Shown in pieces: positions 17,488-25,924 of a DNA stretch of 64,000 bases. The position numbers were made by a program, and so were the translations under genes. Within the stretch, counting starts at the first letter, position 1. Every line of letters starts with the position of its first letter. The DNA is from Thermoflexus hugenholtzii JAD2 (GTDB lineage Bacteria > Chloroflexota > Anaerolineae > Thermoflexales > Thermoflexaceae). The notes under the pieces were generated by a model. The model did no database searches. It was not told where the DNA came from and saw only the letters and a program-made list of their open reading frames with translations. Location: the NCBI RefSeq assembly GCF_900187885.1, contig NZ_FYEK01000002.1, positions 1-64,000 of the forward strand. The letters are read 5' to 3'.

Positions 17488-19530
17488 ATGCGCGTGGTTT
17501 TCCCATTTACGGCGATCGTCGACCAGGAACGGATGAAGCGGGCCCTGGTGCTCTGCGCCATCTATCCCCAGATCGGCGGGGTGCTGATCCGGGGGGAGCG
17601 GGGCACTGCCAAGTCCACCGCCGCCCGCGCCCTGGCCGCCCTCCTGCCTGAGATCGACGTGGTCGCGGATTGCCCTTTCTCCTGCGACCCGCACCAGCCT
17701 GCCGCCTGGTGCACCCTCTGCCGGGAGCGGGTGGAGCGCGGCGAGACCCTCCCGGTGGCTCGGCGCAAAACCCGCTTCGTGGACCTGCCGGTGAGCGCCA
17801 CGGAGGATCGCGTGGTGGGCACCCTGGACATCGAGCGGGCGATTCAGAAGGGGGAGCGCCGCTTCGAGCCCGGGGTGCTGGCCATGGCCAACCGGGGCCT
17901 GCTGTATGTCGATGAGGTAAACCTGTTGGACGATCACATCGTGGACGTGCTGCTGGACGCGGCGGCGATGGGGGTGAATATCGTCGAGCGGGAGGGCATC
18001 TCCTTCCAACATCCGGCTCGCTTCATCCTGGTGGGCACGATGAACCCTGAGGAGGGAGACCTGCGGCCCCAGCTGCTGGACCGCTTCGCTCTGTGCGTGA
18101 ACGTGGAGGGAGTGCGGGATCCCGCCCAGCGGGCGGAGATCCTACGGCGCAACCTCGCCTTTGAGCAGGACCCCGAGGGGTTCCGGGCGGAGTGGGAGCC
18201 TTACGAGCGGCAGCTTTCGGAGGAGATCGCCGCCGCCCGGGAGCAGCTCCCCCATGTGGTGCACACCCCGCGGGATCTGCTGCTGATCGCCGGGCTGGTC
18301 TCCAGCCTGGGAGTGGACGGCCATCGGGCGGATCTGGTGATCCTCAAGACAGCACGGGCCCATGCCGCCTTCAAGGGCCGGGATCAGATCACCGAGGAGG
18401 ACATCCTGCTGGCGGCCGAGCTGGCGTTGCCCCATCGCCTCAAGCGCCGGCCCTTCGACGAGGATGGGCACCTCACTCTGGAGCAGCTGGCCGAGCGCAT
18501 GGAGCAGGTCCGGCGCCAGATCGAAGGCAACGCCCCCTCTCAGCCCGCCTCCTCCCCGGAGGGAGGAACCCCAAAAAAAGCGCAACGCATCGACGGGGAG
18601 CTTCGTGATCTAAGCCGACCCATGGGGGAGGAATCCGCGCCGTTGCAGCGCCAGACGGTCACGCGTCAGGAAGGCGTGTGGTGGGAGGGAGGGAAGCCGG
18701 TCCCGATTGGGGAGACGTTTCGGGTGAAGCGCCTGGACACGCCGAAGGATCGGCGGGAGCGACGAGTCGGAGGCCGTCGCAGCGTCACCCGCTCCGCCCG
18801 CAAGCGGGGCCGTTACATCTGGGCGCGCCCCTCTCCGGGCCAGGCGGATGATCTGGCCTTTGATGCCACCTTCCGGGCGGCTGCCCCCCACCAGATCGAG
18901 CGGGATCGTTCCCAAACTGCTCTGGCCATCCATCCGGAGGACTACCATCGCAAGGTGCGGGTCCGCCGGGCCGCCAACCTGATCCTGTTCGTGGTGGACG
19001 CTTCGTGGAGCATGGCGGTGGCGGAGCGGATGGAGGCCACCAAGGGGGCGATCCTCTCCCTGTTGACGGATGCCTATCAACGGCGGGATCGGGTGGGGCT
19101 GATCGTTTTTCAGAAGGATCGGGCTCGTCTGGTGCTGCCGCCCACCTCCAGCGTGGACCTGGCCAAGAAGGCGCTGGAGGACATCCCGGTGGGGGGCAAG
19201 ACGCCGCTGTCGGCGGGCCTGCTTCTGGCGTATGAGGTGCTCTGCCGGGAGATGCTCCTGCGCCCGGAGGTGCGTCCGCTGATGATCTTGCTGACCGATG
19301 GGGCGGGGAACGTCTCCATGAGCGAGCTGCCGCCGCAGGAGGAGGCTCATCGCATTGCCGATCTCTTCCGGGAGCGGGGAATCCCGTGCGTGGTCATCAA
19401 CATGGAGCACGCGGCCTTCGATCAGGGCCTCGCCCAGGCCCTGGCCGATCACCTGGGCGCCCCCTGCTATACGCTTCACGAGCTGAAAGCCGAATCCCTC
19501 TACTCCACGGTCCGGTCGGCATTGGGATAG
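17488..19530 (+). CDS. Magnesium/cobalt-chelatase-type ATPase with ChlI and ChlD parts fused
   Basis: 680 residues, ATG 17488 behind AAGGGGG. The N-terminal 320 residues are a ChlI-type AAA+ module: Walker [10 protein letters not shown] (36-44), [21 protein letters not shown] (Walker B), [19 protein letters not shown]. Four cysteines (62, 66, 75, 78) in [17 protein letters not shown] form a possible metal site. A basic, proline-rich linker at about 350-470 precedes a von Willebrand A domain with MIDAS D504-x-S506-x-S508 and the conserved GKTPLSAGL. In chelatases this pair drives metal insertion by a large H-type subunit, absent here. There are no chlorophyll or cobalamin genes nearby, so cobalamin synthesis or another MoxR/VWA-like role is equally possible. 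Confidence 0.88.
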   Translation: MRVVFPFTAIVDQERMKRALVLCAIYPQIGGVLIRGERGTAKSTAARALAALLPEIDVVADCPFSCDPHQPAAWCTLCRERVERGETLPVARRKTRFVDLPVSATEDRVVGTLDIERAIQKGERRFEPGVLAMANRGLLYVDEVNLLDDHIVDVLLDAAAMGVNIVEREGISFQHPARFILVGTMNPEEGDLRPQLLDRFALCVNVEGVRDPAQRAEILRRNLAFEQDPEGFRAEWEPYERQLSEEIAAAREQLPHVVHTPRDLLLIAGLVSSLGVDGHRADLVILKTARAHAAFKGRDQITEEDILLAAELALPHRLKRRPFDEDGHLTLEQLAERMEQVRRQIEGNAPSQPASSPEGGTPKKAQRIDGELRDLSRPMGEESAPLQRQTVTRQEGVWWEGGKPVPIGETFRVKRLDTPKDRRERRVGGRRSVTRSARKRGRYIWARPSPGQADDLAFDATFRAAAPHQIERDRSQTALAIHPEDYHRKVRVRRAANLILFVVDASWSMAVAERMEATKGAILSLLTDAYQRRDRVGLIVFQKDRARLVLPPTSSVDLAKKALEDIPVGGKTPLSAGLLLAYEVLCREMLLRPEVRPLMILLTDGAGNVSMSELPPQEEAHRIADLFRERGIPCVVINMEHAAFDQGLAQALADHLGAPCYTLHELKAESLYSTVRSALG

Positions 19531-19592
19531 AGGGGCTGGTGGAAGCCGCACGGCGGCGCTCTGGATATCTACCCTGATGCGCACATAAGCCC

Positions 19593-20087
19593 ATGCTGTC
19601 TGAAGCCGCGCGATCTTGTCCCCTCCTTCGCACCCATCGCCAGAGGGATTCCCTTACCCTGGCCCTGTTAGGGGTGGGCTGGGCACTCCGGATGCATGGT
19701 CTGACATACCACAGCATCTGGTTGGATGAGGGAGCGGCCATCTGGATCGCCGGCCTCCCCCTAAGGGTGCTGATCGAACGCACCATGGCCTTCCGGGAGG
19801 AGGTCAGCCCACCCCTATACTTCCTCCTGCTCAAAGGATGGATGACCATAACTGGAGACAGCGATTTCACGCTGCGGTTCTTCTCGGCATGGTGGATAAT
19901 GGTTGGGCTTGCTGTGCTGTTCTCGATTGGCCGGATCGCCTTTGGCCAACCGGTGGGCCGGCTGGCGCTGGCGCTGGGCGCGCTGCAGCCCTACCTGGTC
20001 TGGTTCTCTCAGGAGGTCCGCTTCTACGGCCTGCTCTTCGCCTTGAGCAGTCTGGCCACGCTGGGGCTGCTGCGTGCGCTCCGATGA
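19593..20087 (+). pseudogene. N-terminal fragment of a GT-C membrane glycosyltransferase
   Basis: 164 residues ending at a TGA that overlaps the ATG of the next frame (ATGA at 20084-20087). It contains the start of an ArnT/PMT-like enzyme: LRMHGLTYHSIWLDEGAAIWIA with the catalytic-type Asp-Glu in the first outer loop, EVSPPLYFLLLKGWMTITGDSDFTLRF, and LQPYLVWFSQEVRFYGLLFALSSL. Intact relatives here (35355, 42293) continue with several more membrane helices, which are missing. No good ribosome site precedes the start. It is best read as the first half of a gene that lost its middle section; the second half is the next entry. A functional two-protein arrangement is possible but less likely. Confidence 0.7.
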
Positions 20088-21034
20088 AACCACGCTACTG
20101 GATGAGCCTCACCCCCCTGTTCCTGATCGGGCTGGCCGCCCTGATCGCCTGCGGGGGCCACTCCGCCTGGAGTCGGGCGTGGAGGGTCGTGGCCCTGGCG
20201 GGCTGGGTCGGGCTCAGTTTCCTTGGCTTGCGGGAGCTCTGGTCTCCCCGCAGCGCGAAGGAGGACTGGCGCGGGGCGGCCGCTTGGATCTCCGCGTATG
20301 TAGGACCCGGGGATGGAGCACTCTTCTTCGCGGAATACATTCGATTTCCGTTCTTTCATTACTACCGGAAGCCTCTGGATCATCGAGCGTTCGCGCATCC
20401 CATCCCGGATCGCTCCGCAGCCGAGGGGACGCTAAACGCCCTGGGGCTGGAGCGGTATGAGACCCTCTGGTATATCCGGGCCCATGCCGATTGGGCGGAT
20501 CCCCAGGATTGGGTAGATCAGGTGTTGAGATCCCGATATCCGGTGCGGATGGAAATCTTCCCGGAGAAAATCCGGATCCGGGCCTACGCGATCCGCTGGC
20601 AACGCGCCGATTTGCCACCGGAGGCGCGACCGACCGCGGTCGCCCTCCCGGGCGGATGGTTCCTGTGGGGGCTTCAGCACGCCGGCGGGCGCGGCGTGCG
20701 TCCCCGGTCCTGGGGGGTTTTCCCACCGACCCGCCAGCTCCATCTGGTCCTCTACTGGCAGCGCGCCTCCACCGGAGGTCCGGAGGTCCGCCTGCGCGCC
20801 GCCCTGATGGATCGGGAAGGCCACATCCGCGTGGAGGCGCTCCCTCCGCGAGATGGCTTGATCTCCCGCCAGCCGCCATCCCGGTGGCCAGCCGGCCCGA
20901 TCATCGCGGACGACCGAGATCTGTTCCTGCCGGAGGATCTCCCCTCCGGCCGATACTATCTGGCCGTCTGGATTGAGGGATCCGATGGAGCATCTGTCCC
21001 GCAGACGGTGGACGAGATCGACGTCCTTCCATAA
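20084..21034 (+). pseudogene. C-terminal fragment of the same GT-C protein, with sandwich module
   Basis: 316 codons from ATG 20084, overlapping the previous stop. It opens with MKPRYWMSLTPLFLIGLAAL, which matches the late-domain position of intact relatives (RHVLYVLPFMGIGVG in the protein at 35355), then GLRELWSPRSAKEDWRGAAAWIS, a luminal segment, and the C-terminal module LHLVLYWQRAS...LPEDLPSGRYYLAVWIEG. A stretch of about 150-170 residues expected between the two halves is absent, and the halves are in different frames, so an internal deletion with a frame change explains the arrangement. The next gene starts 13 bp downstream after AAAGGAGG. Confidence 0.7.
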
Positions 21035-21047
21035 AGGAGGCGTGGAC

Positions 21048-23378
21048 GTGCTTGACCGTCGGGATGTGGGGATCGCCACGGGGATCTATCTCCTGGCGTT
21101 CTCCGTTTACTTTCTGACCTACGCAGGTTATCCGATCAGCGATGACGAGCGGGCGATGTTCGCCTCCGCTTCGAGCTTTCAGAGAATCGGCGCCTTCACC
21201 ATCCACCCGCTTTACCATCTGGATGTGAAGCCAGGCAGCGCCAACGTGGGGATGTTCACCACAAGCGGGGAGATGGTTCCTAACTACGAGCCCGGTCAGA
21301 TCGCCGCCATTGTGCCCTGGCTCTGGCTGAGCGACCGGCTAGGGACCGGCCGTTTCCAGACCGCGATGCTGCTGAACCCGATGGTGATCGCCGGCTCGGC
21401 CGCGCTGCTCTATCTGATTGTGCGCAGCCTGCCTTTCCCTCCGGGGGTGGCCGTCCTCACCACGTTGTTTTACGCCTTCGGCACCGCCATGTGGCCTTAC
21501 AGCCAGCGCCTCTTCCGCGAACCCTTGACCGGCGCATGGCTGCTTCTGGCTTTCGGGGCACCTTTTCTTTTCCGGAACCATCCAGATCGGGGGTTTTTCC
21601 TGATGGGCCTTGCGCTGGGCGGGGCTGTGGCGACCAAACAGTCCGCCCTGATCGCCCTGCCCGGCCTGCTCTGGCTTTCTTTCTCCGCGCTTCGGAGCCA
21701 TTCCATTCAGGAAATGATCCTCCGGTATCTGATCGCCCTCCTCGGCTTCGGGCTGGTCATGATCCCTGCGCACATCTATTACCGCATGACGCTCTCCAGC
21801 ATACCTGCCTTCTCGCGCAACGTAGTGGAATACGCGCAGTCGCCGGAGCTGGCCCTTTCGGATCCGTGGCATATGGTGCAGCGGGCGCTGGCGTTAACCA
21901 TCAGCCCGGGAAAGGGATTGCTGTTTTATTCCCCTGCCCTGGTCCTGGCCGGGATCGGAATGTGGGGACTCCTTCGCGCGCATCGAGATCTGGCGCTTGG
22001 GATCTTCGGGTTCGCAGCGCTGCACACCCTGGGATACAGTCGGCAGATCATTTGGTGGGGAGGGTTGAACTGGGGACCCCGATATATGATCCCCCTTCTC
22101 CCAGTGATGATGCTGGCCGCCGCCCCTGGGATCGCGGCCATCCTTCGGTGGCCCCCTCGACGAGCGAAGGCGACCCTCCTCTTCCTGGCCCTGATCGCCC
22201 TCTTTCCTCAGCTGGCCGGGACTCTGGTGGACATCCGGCTGTTCGAAGGGGAGCTGGACCGCGCCCTCTACCAAGTCCTCCAAGATTACCACCGGGCGAT
22301 GGAACAGGTGGCCTGGAACCCGGCTTACAACCCGCTGCTGGGGCAGTGGAAGATGCTGGGCCAAGCCGACCCAGCCCCTGCCTGGATCCGGGACCACCAG
22401 CTGATCCTGGCGCCGATTGGGATCGGGGTGATCGGTGCGATCCTCGGTCTGGTCATTATCGAGCGCATGAGGCGTCACGCTGATCCTCCCTTATGGACAC
22501 TGTGGATCATCGGAGGGTCAGCCCTGGCCATGTCCCTGCTGGCGGTCGTGTCCCTTCGGCAGATCCCCGATGACCCGCGCCTGGACTTCCATGAAAACGC
22601 CCGATTCCTCCGACCGATGATCGAGGATCTAAATCGGGAGGCCCGTCCCGGAGATGTCTTGCTGATGACTTATCCTTACTTCGGCGATTACTTCCTGAAC
22701 TGGCTGCGAGCCCCCATCGACTGGTATGGGATCTTCTCCGCTCCCTCTCCGCTGCCAGAGCCCCGGCGGGCCCTGCTGGATCGATTGCTTGCCCGTCATT
22801 CCCGCATTTGGCTGATGCGGCCGTGGAACCGTTGGCATGAACAGGAGCCCGGCCTGGAGCTTTACCTGCTGGACCATGCTTACAAAGTGAATGAACGCCA
22901 TTACGAGGACTGGATGCGGCTGGTCCTCTATTTAAGCCCGCGGGGAAGCTGGGAACCCGTGAAAGGCTCCATTCGCTGGGAGAACGACGTCGCGTTGATC
23001 CAGGCTGCTCTACAGGGCGGGGAGATTCAAGCCGGGGAGAAGCTTCCCGTCCTGCAGGCTCGGCCTGGGGATCCCCTCCGCCTGACACTGATTTGGCGTG
23101 GGCCCCTGAAGGCCTTGCGCGCCACCAAAGTGTTCGTCCATATTGGAGACCCAGATCAGCCCCCCCGGCTGCAGCAGGATCGCCTGCCCCGGGATGGCTG
23201 GCTCCCGAACGGGCAGGACGATGAGGAAGTGGAAATCTTGGATCGTTATGGGTTCGTGCTGGAGCTCCCCCCTGGCGTTTACCGGGTGCGCATCGGCCTC
23301 TACGACGAGGCCGGCGGAAAGCGCTGGCCCTCCGAATCAGGGGAGGCGATCGATCTCACGATGGTGGAGATCCGTTGA
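21048..23378 (+). CDS. Large GT-C-like membrane protein with C-terminal sandwich module
   Basis: 776 residues. The start is placed at GTG 21048, 7 bp after AGGAGG; an in-frame GTG at 21042 is too close to that site. The first outer loop has YPISDDERAMFASASSFQ, the acidic motif of GT-C enzymes, followed by EPGQIAAIVPWLWLSDRLGTG, YAFGTAMWPYSQRLFREPL and FYSPALVLAGIGMWGLLRAHR, a layout shared with the protein at 10669. About eleven helices are followed by a luminal domain and a terminal module with KVFVHIGDPDQPPRLQQDRLP and LELPPGVYRVRIGLYDEAGG. Likely a lipid-phosphate-sugar-dependent glycosyltransferase at the outer membrane face; substrate unknown. Its stop overlaps the region of the next start. 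Confidence 0.75.
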   Translation: MLDRRDVGIATGIYLLAFSVYFLTYAGYPISDDERAMFASASSFQRIGAFTIHPLYHLDVKPGSANVGMFTTSGEMVPNYEPGQIAAIVPWLWLSDRLGTGRFQTAMLLNPMVIAGSAALLYLIVRSLPFPPGVAVLTTLFYAFGTAMWPYSQRLFREPLTGAWLLLAFGAPFLFRNHPDRGFFLMGLALGGAVATKQSALIALPGLLWLSFSALRSHSIQEMILRYLIALLGFGLVMIPAHIYYRMTLSSIPAFSRNVVEYAQSPELALSDPWHMVQRALALTISPGKGLLFYSPALVLAGIGMWGLLRAHRDLALGIFGFAALHTLGYSRQIIWWGGLNWGPRYMIPLLPVMMLAAAPGIAAILRWPPRRAKATLLFLALIALFPQLAGTLVDIRLFEGELDRALYQVLQDYHRAMEQVAWNPAYNPLLGQWKMLGQADPAPAWIRDHQLILAPIGIGVIGAILGLVIIERMRRHADPPLWTLWIIGGSALAMSLLAVVSLRQIPDDPRLDFHENARFLRPMIEDLNREARPGDVLLMTYPYFGDYFLNWLRAPIDWYGIFSAPSPLPEPRRALLDRLLARHSRIWLMRPWNRWHEQEPGLELYLLDHAYKVNERHYEDWMRLVLYLSPRGSWEPVKGSIRWENDVALIQAALQGGEIQAGEKLPVLQARPGDPLRLTLIWRGPLKALRATKVFVHIGDPDQPPRLQQDRLPRDGWLPNGQDDEEVEILDRYGFVLELPPGVYRVRIGLYDEAGGKRWPSESGEAIDLTMVEIR

Positions 23379-23380
23379 AG

Positions 23381-25924
23381 ATGGGACCTCAAACGCAGAT
23401 GGGAGATGGAATCCGGGCTCACATCTTGGCCATCGTGTTCTTCCTCATTTTGGCAGTGCTGCTGACCTGGCCAGTAGCCATCACGGCAGGATCCGCTCTG
23501 GAGAACGAAGGGGACGCCGTCCTGAACGCCTGGACGCTGGGCTGGGACGTAAAACATCTCCTGAGCCCGCGGGCCCTTCCGCACGCGCCAAATTTTTATC
23601 CTTACCCTTACACGTTGTATTTTTCAGAGAATTTGCTGGGGGCAGCGCTGCTGGCGGCCCCCGTGATCGCAGCCACCGGGAATCCAATCCTGGCCTACAA
23701 TATCCTTTTCATCGGCGCGTTTGCGCTGGCCGCCGCGGCCACGTATCTGCTGGTCTGGAGCCTCACTCGGGACCCGGAGGCCGCTGTCCTCGCCGGGGTT
23801 CTGTTCGCTGGCATGACCCTGCGGTTCGGCCCTTCCCCTCAGCTCCAGGTGCTGCTGAACTTTGGCATTCCCCTTTCGCTGTTCTTTCTCTTCCGCCTCT
23901 TCCAGAACGGGCGGGCCCGTGAGGCGGTCGGGCTGGGCCTGAGCTTCGCCCTACAGGCTTCGATCTCGGTCTACCACGGCCTTTTCCTTTTGTTCGGGTT
24001 GCTCGTCCTCGGCGTAGAGCGGCTGGTTCATTCCCGCACCCCTCGTCGCGCGGCCGGATCCAGGCTGTTGCTGGCGATGGCGCTGGCGGGCGGGATCTTA
24101 ATCCCCATCCTCTGGCCTTATGTGGAGGCGCGCCGGTATGTGGGGGGGAGAAGTTTAGGGGATCAGGCGGCGTTTGGGCTGCTCAGCTTCCTGCTGGTGC
24201 CACACGGCCACCTCTATGCTCGCCTGCCGGTGTTCGGAGAGATCCATCGCTATGCCCATGTGGAGACGCTGTTCCCAGGATGGGTGACCCTGGGGCTGGC
24301 CGCGGTAGGGCTGCTCCGCCGCCGGAGCCCATGGCGGCGCCCTTTCGCGCTCCTCACCCTCCTGGGCTTCACGCTCTCCATTGGGCCCGCCCTCCGCCTG
24401 CGGCTCGAGGATCCGCCGCTCCTGACCGGCATGCCCTATCTGTTCCTTTGGATGGCCTTCCCCGCCTTCCAGGCGATCCGCGTTCCCGCCCGCATGTTCG
24501 TGCTGGCCCAGCTGGGACTGGCAGTGCTGGCCGGGCTGGGCTGGCGGGCGTGCAGGTCATCCCTTCCGCGCGCGCGGAGGGTATTCGGGGCGTTGCTGCT
24601 TCTGGCCGTCCTGGAGGCCTACCGGGGGCCCTTTCCACGCTTCCCGATGCCAACGTCCGCATCCGCCCTGGACACCTGGCTGTCCCAACAGACCCGCGAG
24701 ACTCCTTTCGTGGAATTCCCTACCCTGCGCACCCTGGATCTAACAGCGGATCCGATCAGTCTGAGCCGTCTGGCCCATCAACAGTTCTCTACCCTCTACC
24801 GATGTCAACCGACTCCCATCGGCTACAGCGGCTTCTTCCCCCCGCTGTTCTGGGAGGTGGCGGACCGCCTGCTCATGTTCCCTTCGCGGGAGGGCATCGC
24901 CTTCCTGTCCGATCTGGGTGTCCGCGCCGTCCTCATCCGCTCCGAGGGCTGGCTGACCGGGGAACGGGAAGCCTTCGAAGCCCGCTGGGCACTGTTCTCC
25001 CACGTTCTCGAGCTGGTGCAGGAAGGCCCGGAGGGGCGTCTTTACCTCCTGAAGCCTCCTCGTCCGGGGAACGGCAGCCTTCCCCAGCTGATCGGGAAGG
25101 CGGAAGGCGAACGGCTCTGGCTCTTCCTGCGCTGGCCTCGGGGGTCCAGGCTGGGACGGATCGCTTTGACCCCGCCGCGTTATATCCTTCGCTGGCGCGG
25201 GGAGGGCCGGGATGGGCTTATTGAGCGGACTGTTCAGGGTGCCCTCCCCCAGGCGCTTCCCGCCTACGTGACCCTCTTGCCCCTCACGGCTATTCCCATG
25301 CCGAGTGGGATCTCCCGGTGGGAGGCCGTCCTGCACCTAGAGCCTGGGGAGATAGGACGACGGTCGTTCCCTCCCCTGCCTCCGCTGGAGCTGCGTAGGA
25401 TCTCAGAGCCGGAGGAGATAGCGGCCACGCTTCCAGTGGCCTCCGGCTTTGAAGAGCTCGGGCTGGAGTTCGATAATGGAGGGTTGCTGATCGCCCTGGT
25501 GCGAAGCGGCCATGCCTTCTGTCCGGGGGAGGTCCTGGAGTTCACTTTGTTCTGGACAGTGACGGACGCTGCTCGCTGGCGGACCCAGGAGGCGACACCG
25601 GTTGTCTTCGTCCACCTGCACGACGCCCACGGCCGCATGGCTGCGGGACGGGACCTGCCCGTGGATTTCGGCAGCCGACCGTTTCGGGAGTGGAAGGAAG
25701 GGGAGATCGTGATGCAATCCTACCGTCTGCCCCTCCCGACGGATTTGAGTCCGGGTCCCGCGGATCTGGTGCTGGGTCTTTATCCCATCGGACGGCCTGA
25801 CGCTGCGTCCCGCTGGGCGATCCGCTCCGGCCACATCCCGCTCCGGGAGCCCGGGGCGGCCCAGATCGCTCGGGTCGAGATCCTCCCGACACCATGTCAA
25901 GCGCCAGAGGAGCCTTTTCCATGA
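23381..25924 (+). CDS. Large polytopic membrane protein, GT-C-like, paralogue of 31238-33337
   Basis: 847 residues from ATG 23381; a TTG at 23375, better spaced from GGAGA, is the alternative and overlaps the previous stop. The N-terminal helix is followed by LENEGDAVLNAWTLGWDVKHLL, then NFYPYPYTLYFSENLLGAAL and a helix-rich region with GVLFAGMTLRFGPSPQLQ. The same order (GDPLLNTWILAWE, FYPHRGTLAYSEPLLG) occurs in the protein at 31238, marking them as paralogues. After about 520 residues come luminal sandwich-like sections ending with VVFVHLHDAHGRMAAGRDLP and LSPGPADLVLGLYP. The Asp in the first loop is where GT-C enzymes have their base, but no activity is established. The stop overlaps the next ATG (ATGA). 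Confidence 0.72.
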   Translation: MGPQTQMGDGIRAHILAIVFFLILAVLLTWPVAITAGSALENEGDAVLNAWTLGWDVKHLLSPRALPHAPNFYPYPYTLYFSENLLGAALLAAPVIAATGNPILAYNILFIGAFALAAAATYLLVWSLTRDPEAAVLAGVLFAGMTLRFGPSPQLQVLLNFGIPLSLFFLFRLFQNGRAREAVGLGLSFALQASISVYHGLFLLFGLLVLGVERLVHSRTPRRAAGSRLLLAMALAGGILIPILWPYVEARRYVGGRSLGDQAAFGLLSFLLVPHGHLYARLPVFGEIHRYAHVETLFPGWVTLGLAAVGLLRRRSPWRRPFALLTLLGFTLSIGPALRLRLEDPPLLTGMPYLFLWMAFPAFQAIRVPARMFVLAQLGLAVLAGLGWRACRSSLPRARRVFGALLLLAVLEAYRGPFPRFPMPTSASALDTWLSQQTRETPFVEFPTLRTLDLTADPISLSRLAHQQFSTLYRCQPTPIGYSGFFPPLFWEVADRLLMFPSREGIAFLSDLGVRAVLIRSEGWLTGEREAFEARWALFSHVLELVQEGPEGRLYLLKPPRPGNGSLPQLIGKAEGERLWLFLRWPRGSRLGRIALTPPRYILRWRGEGRDGLIERTVQGALPQALPAYVTLLPLTAIPMPSGISRWEAVLHLEPGEIGRRSFPPLPPLELRRISEPEEIAATLPVASGFEELGLEFDNGGLLIALVRSGHAFCPGEVLEFTLFWTVTDAARWRTQEATPVVFVHLHDAHGRMAAGRDLPVDFGSRPFREWKEGEIVMQSYRLPLPTDLSPGPADLVLGLYPIGRPDAASRWAIRSGHIPLREPGAAQIARVEILPTPCQAPEEPFP

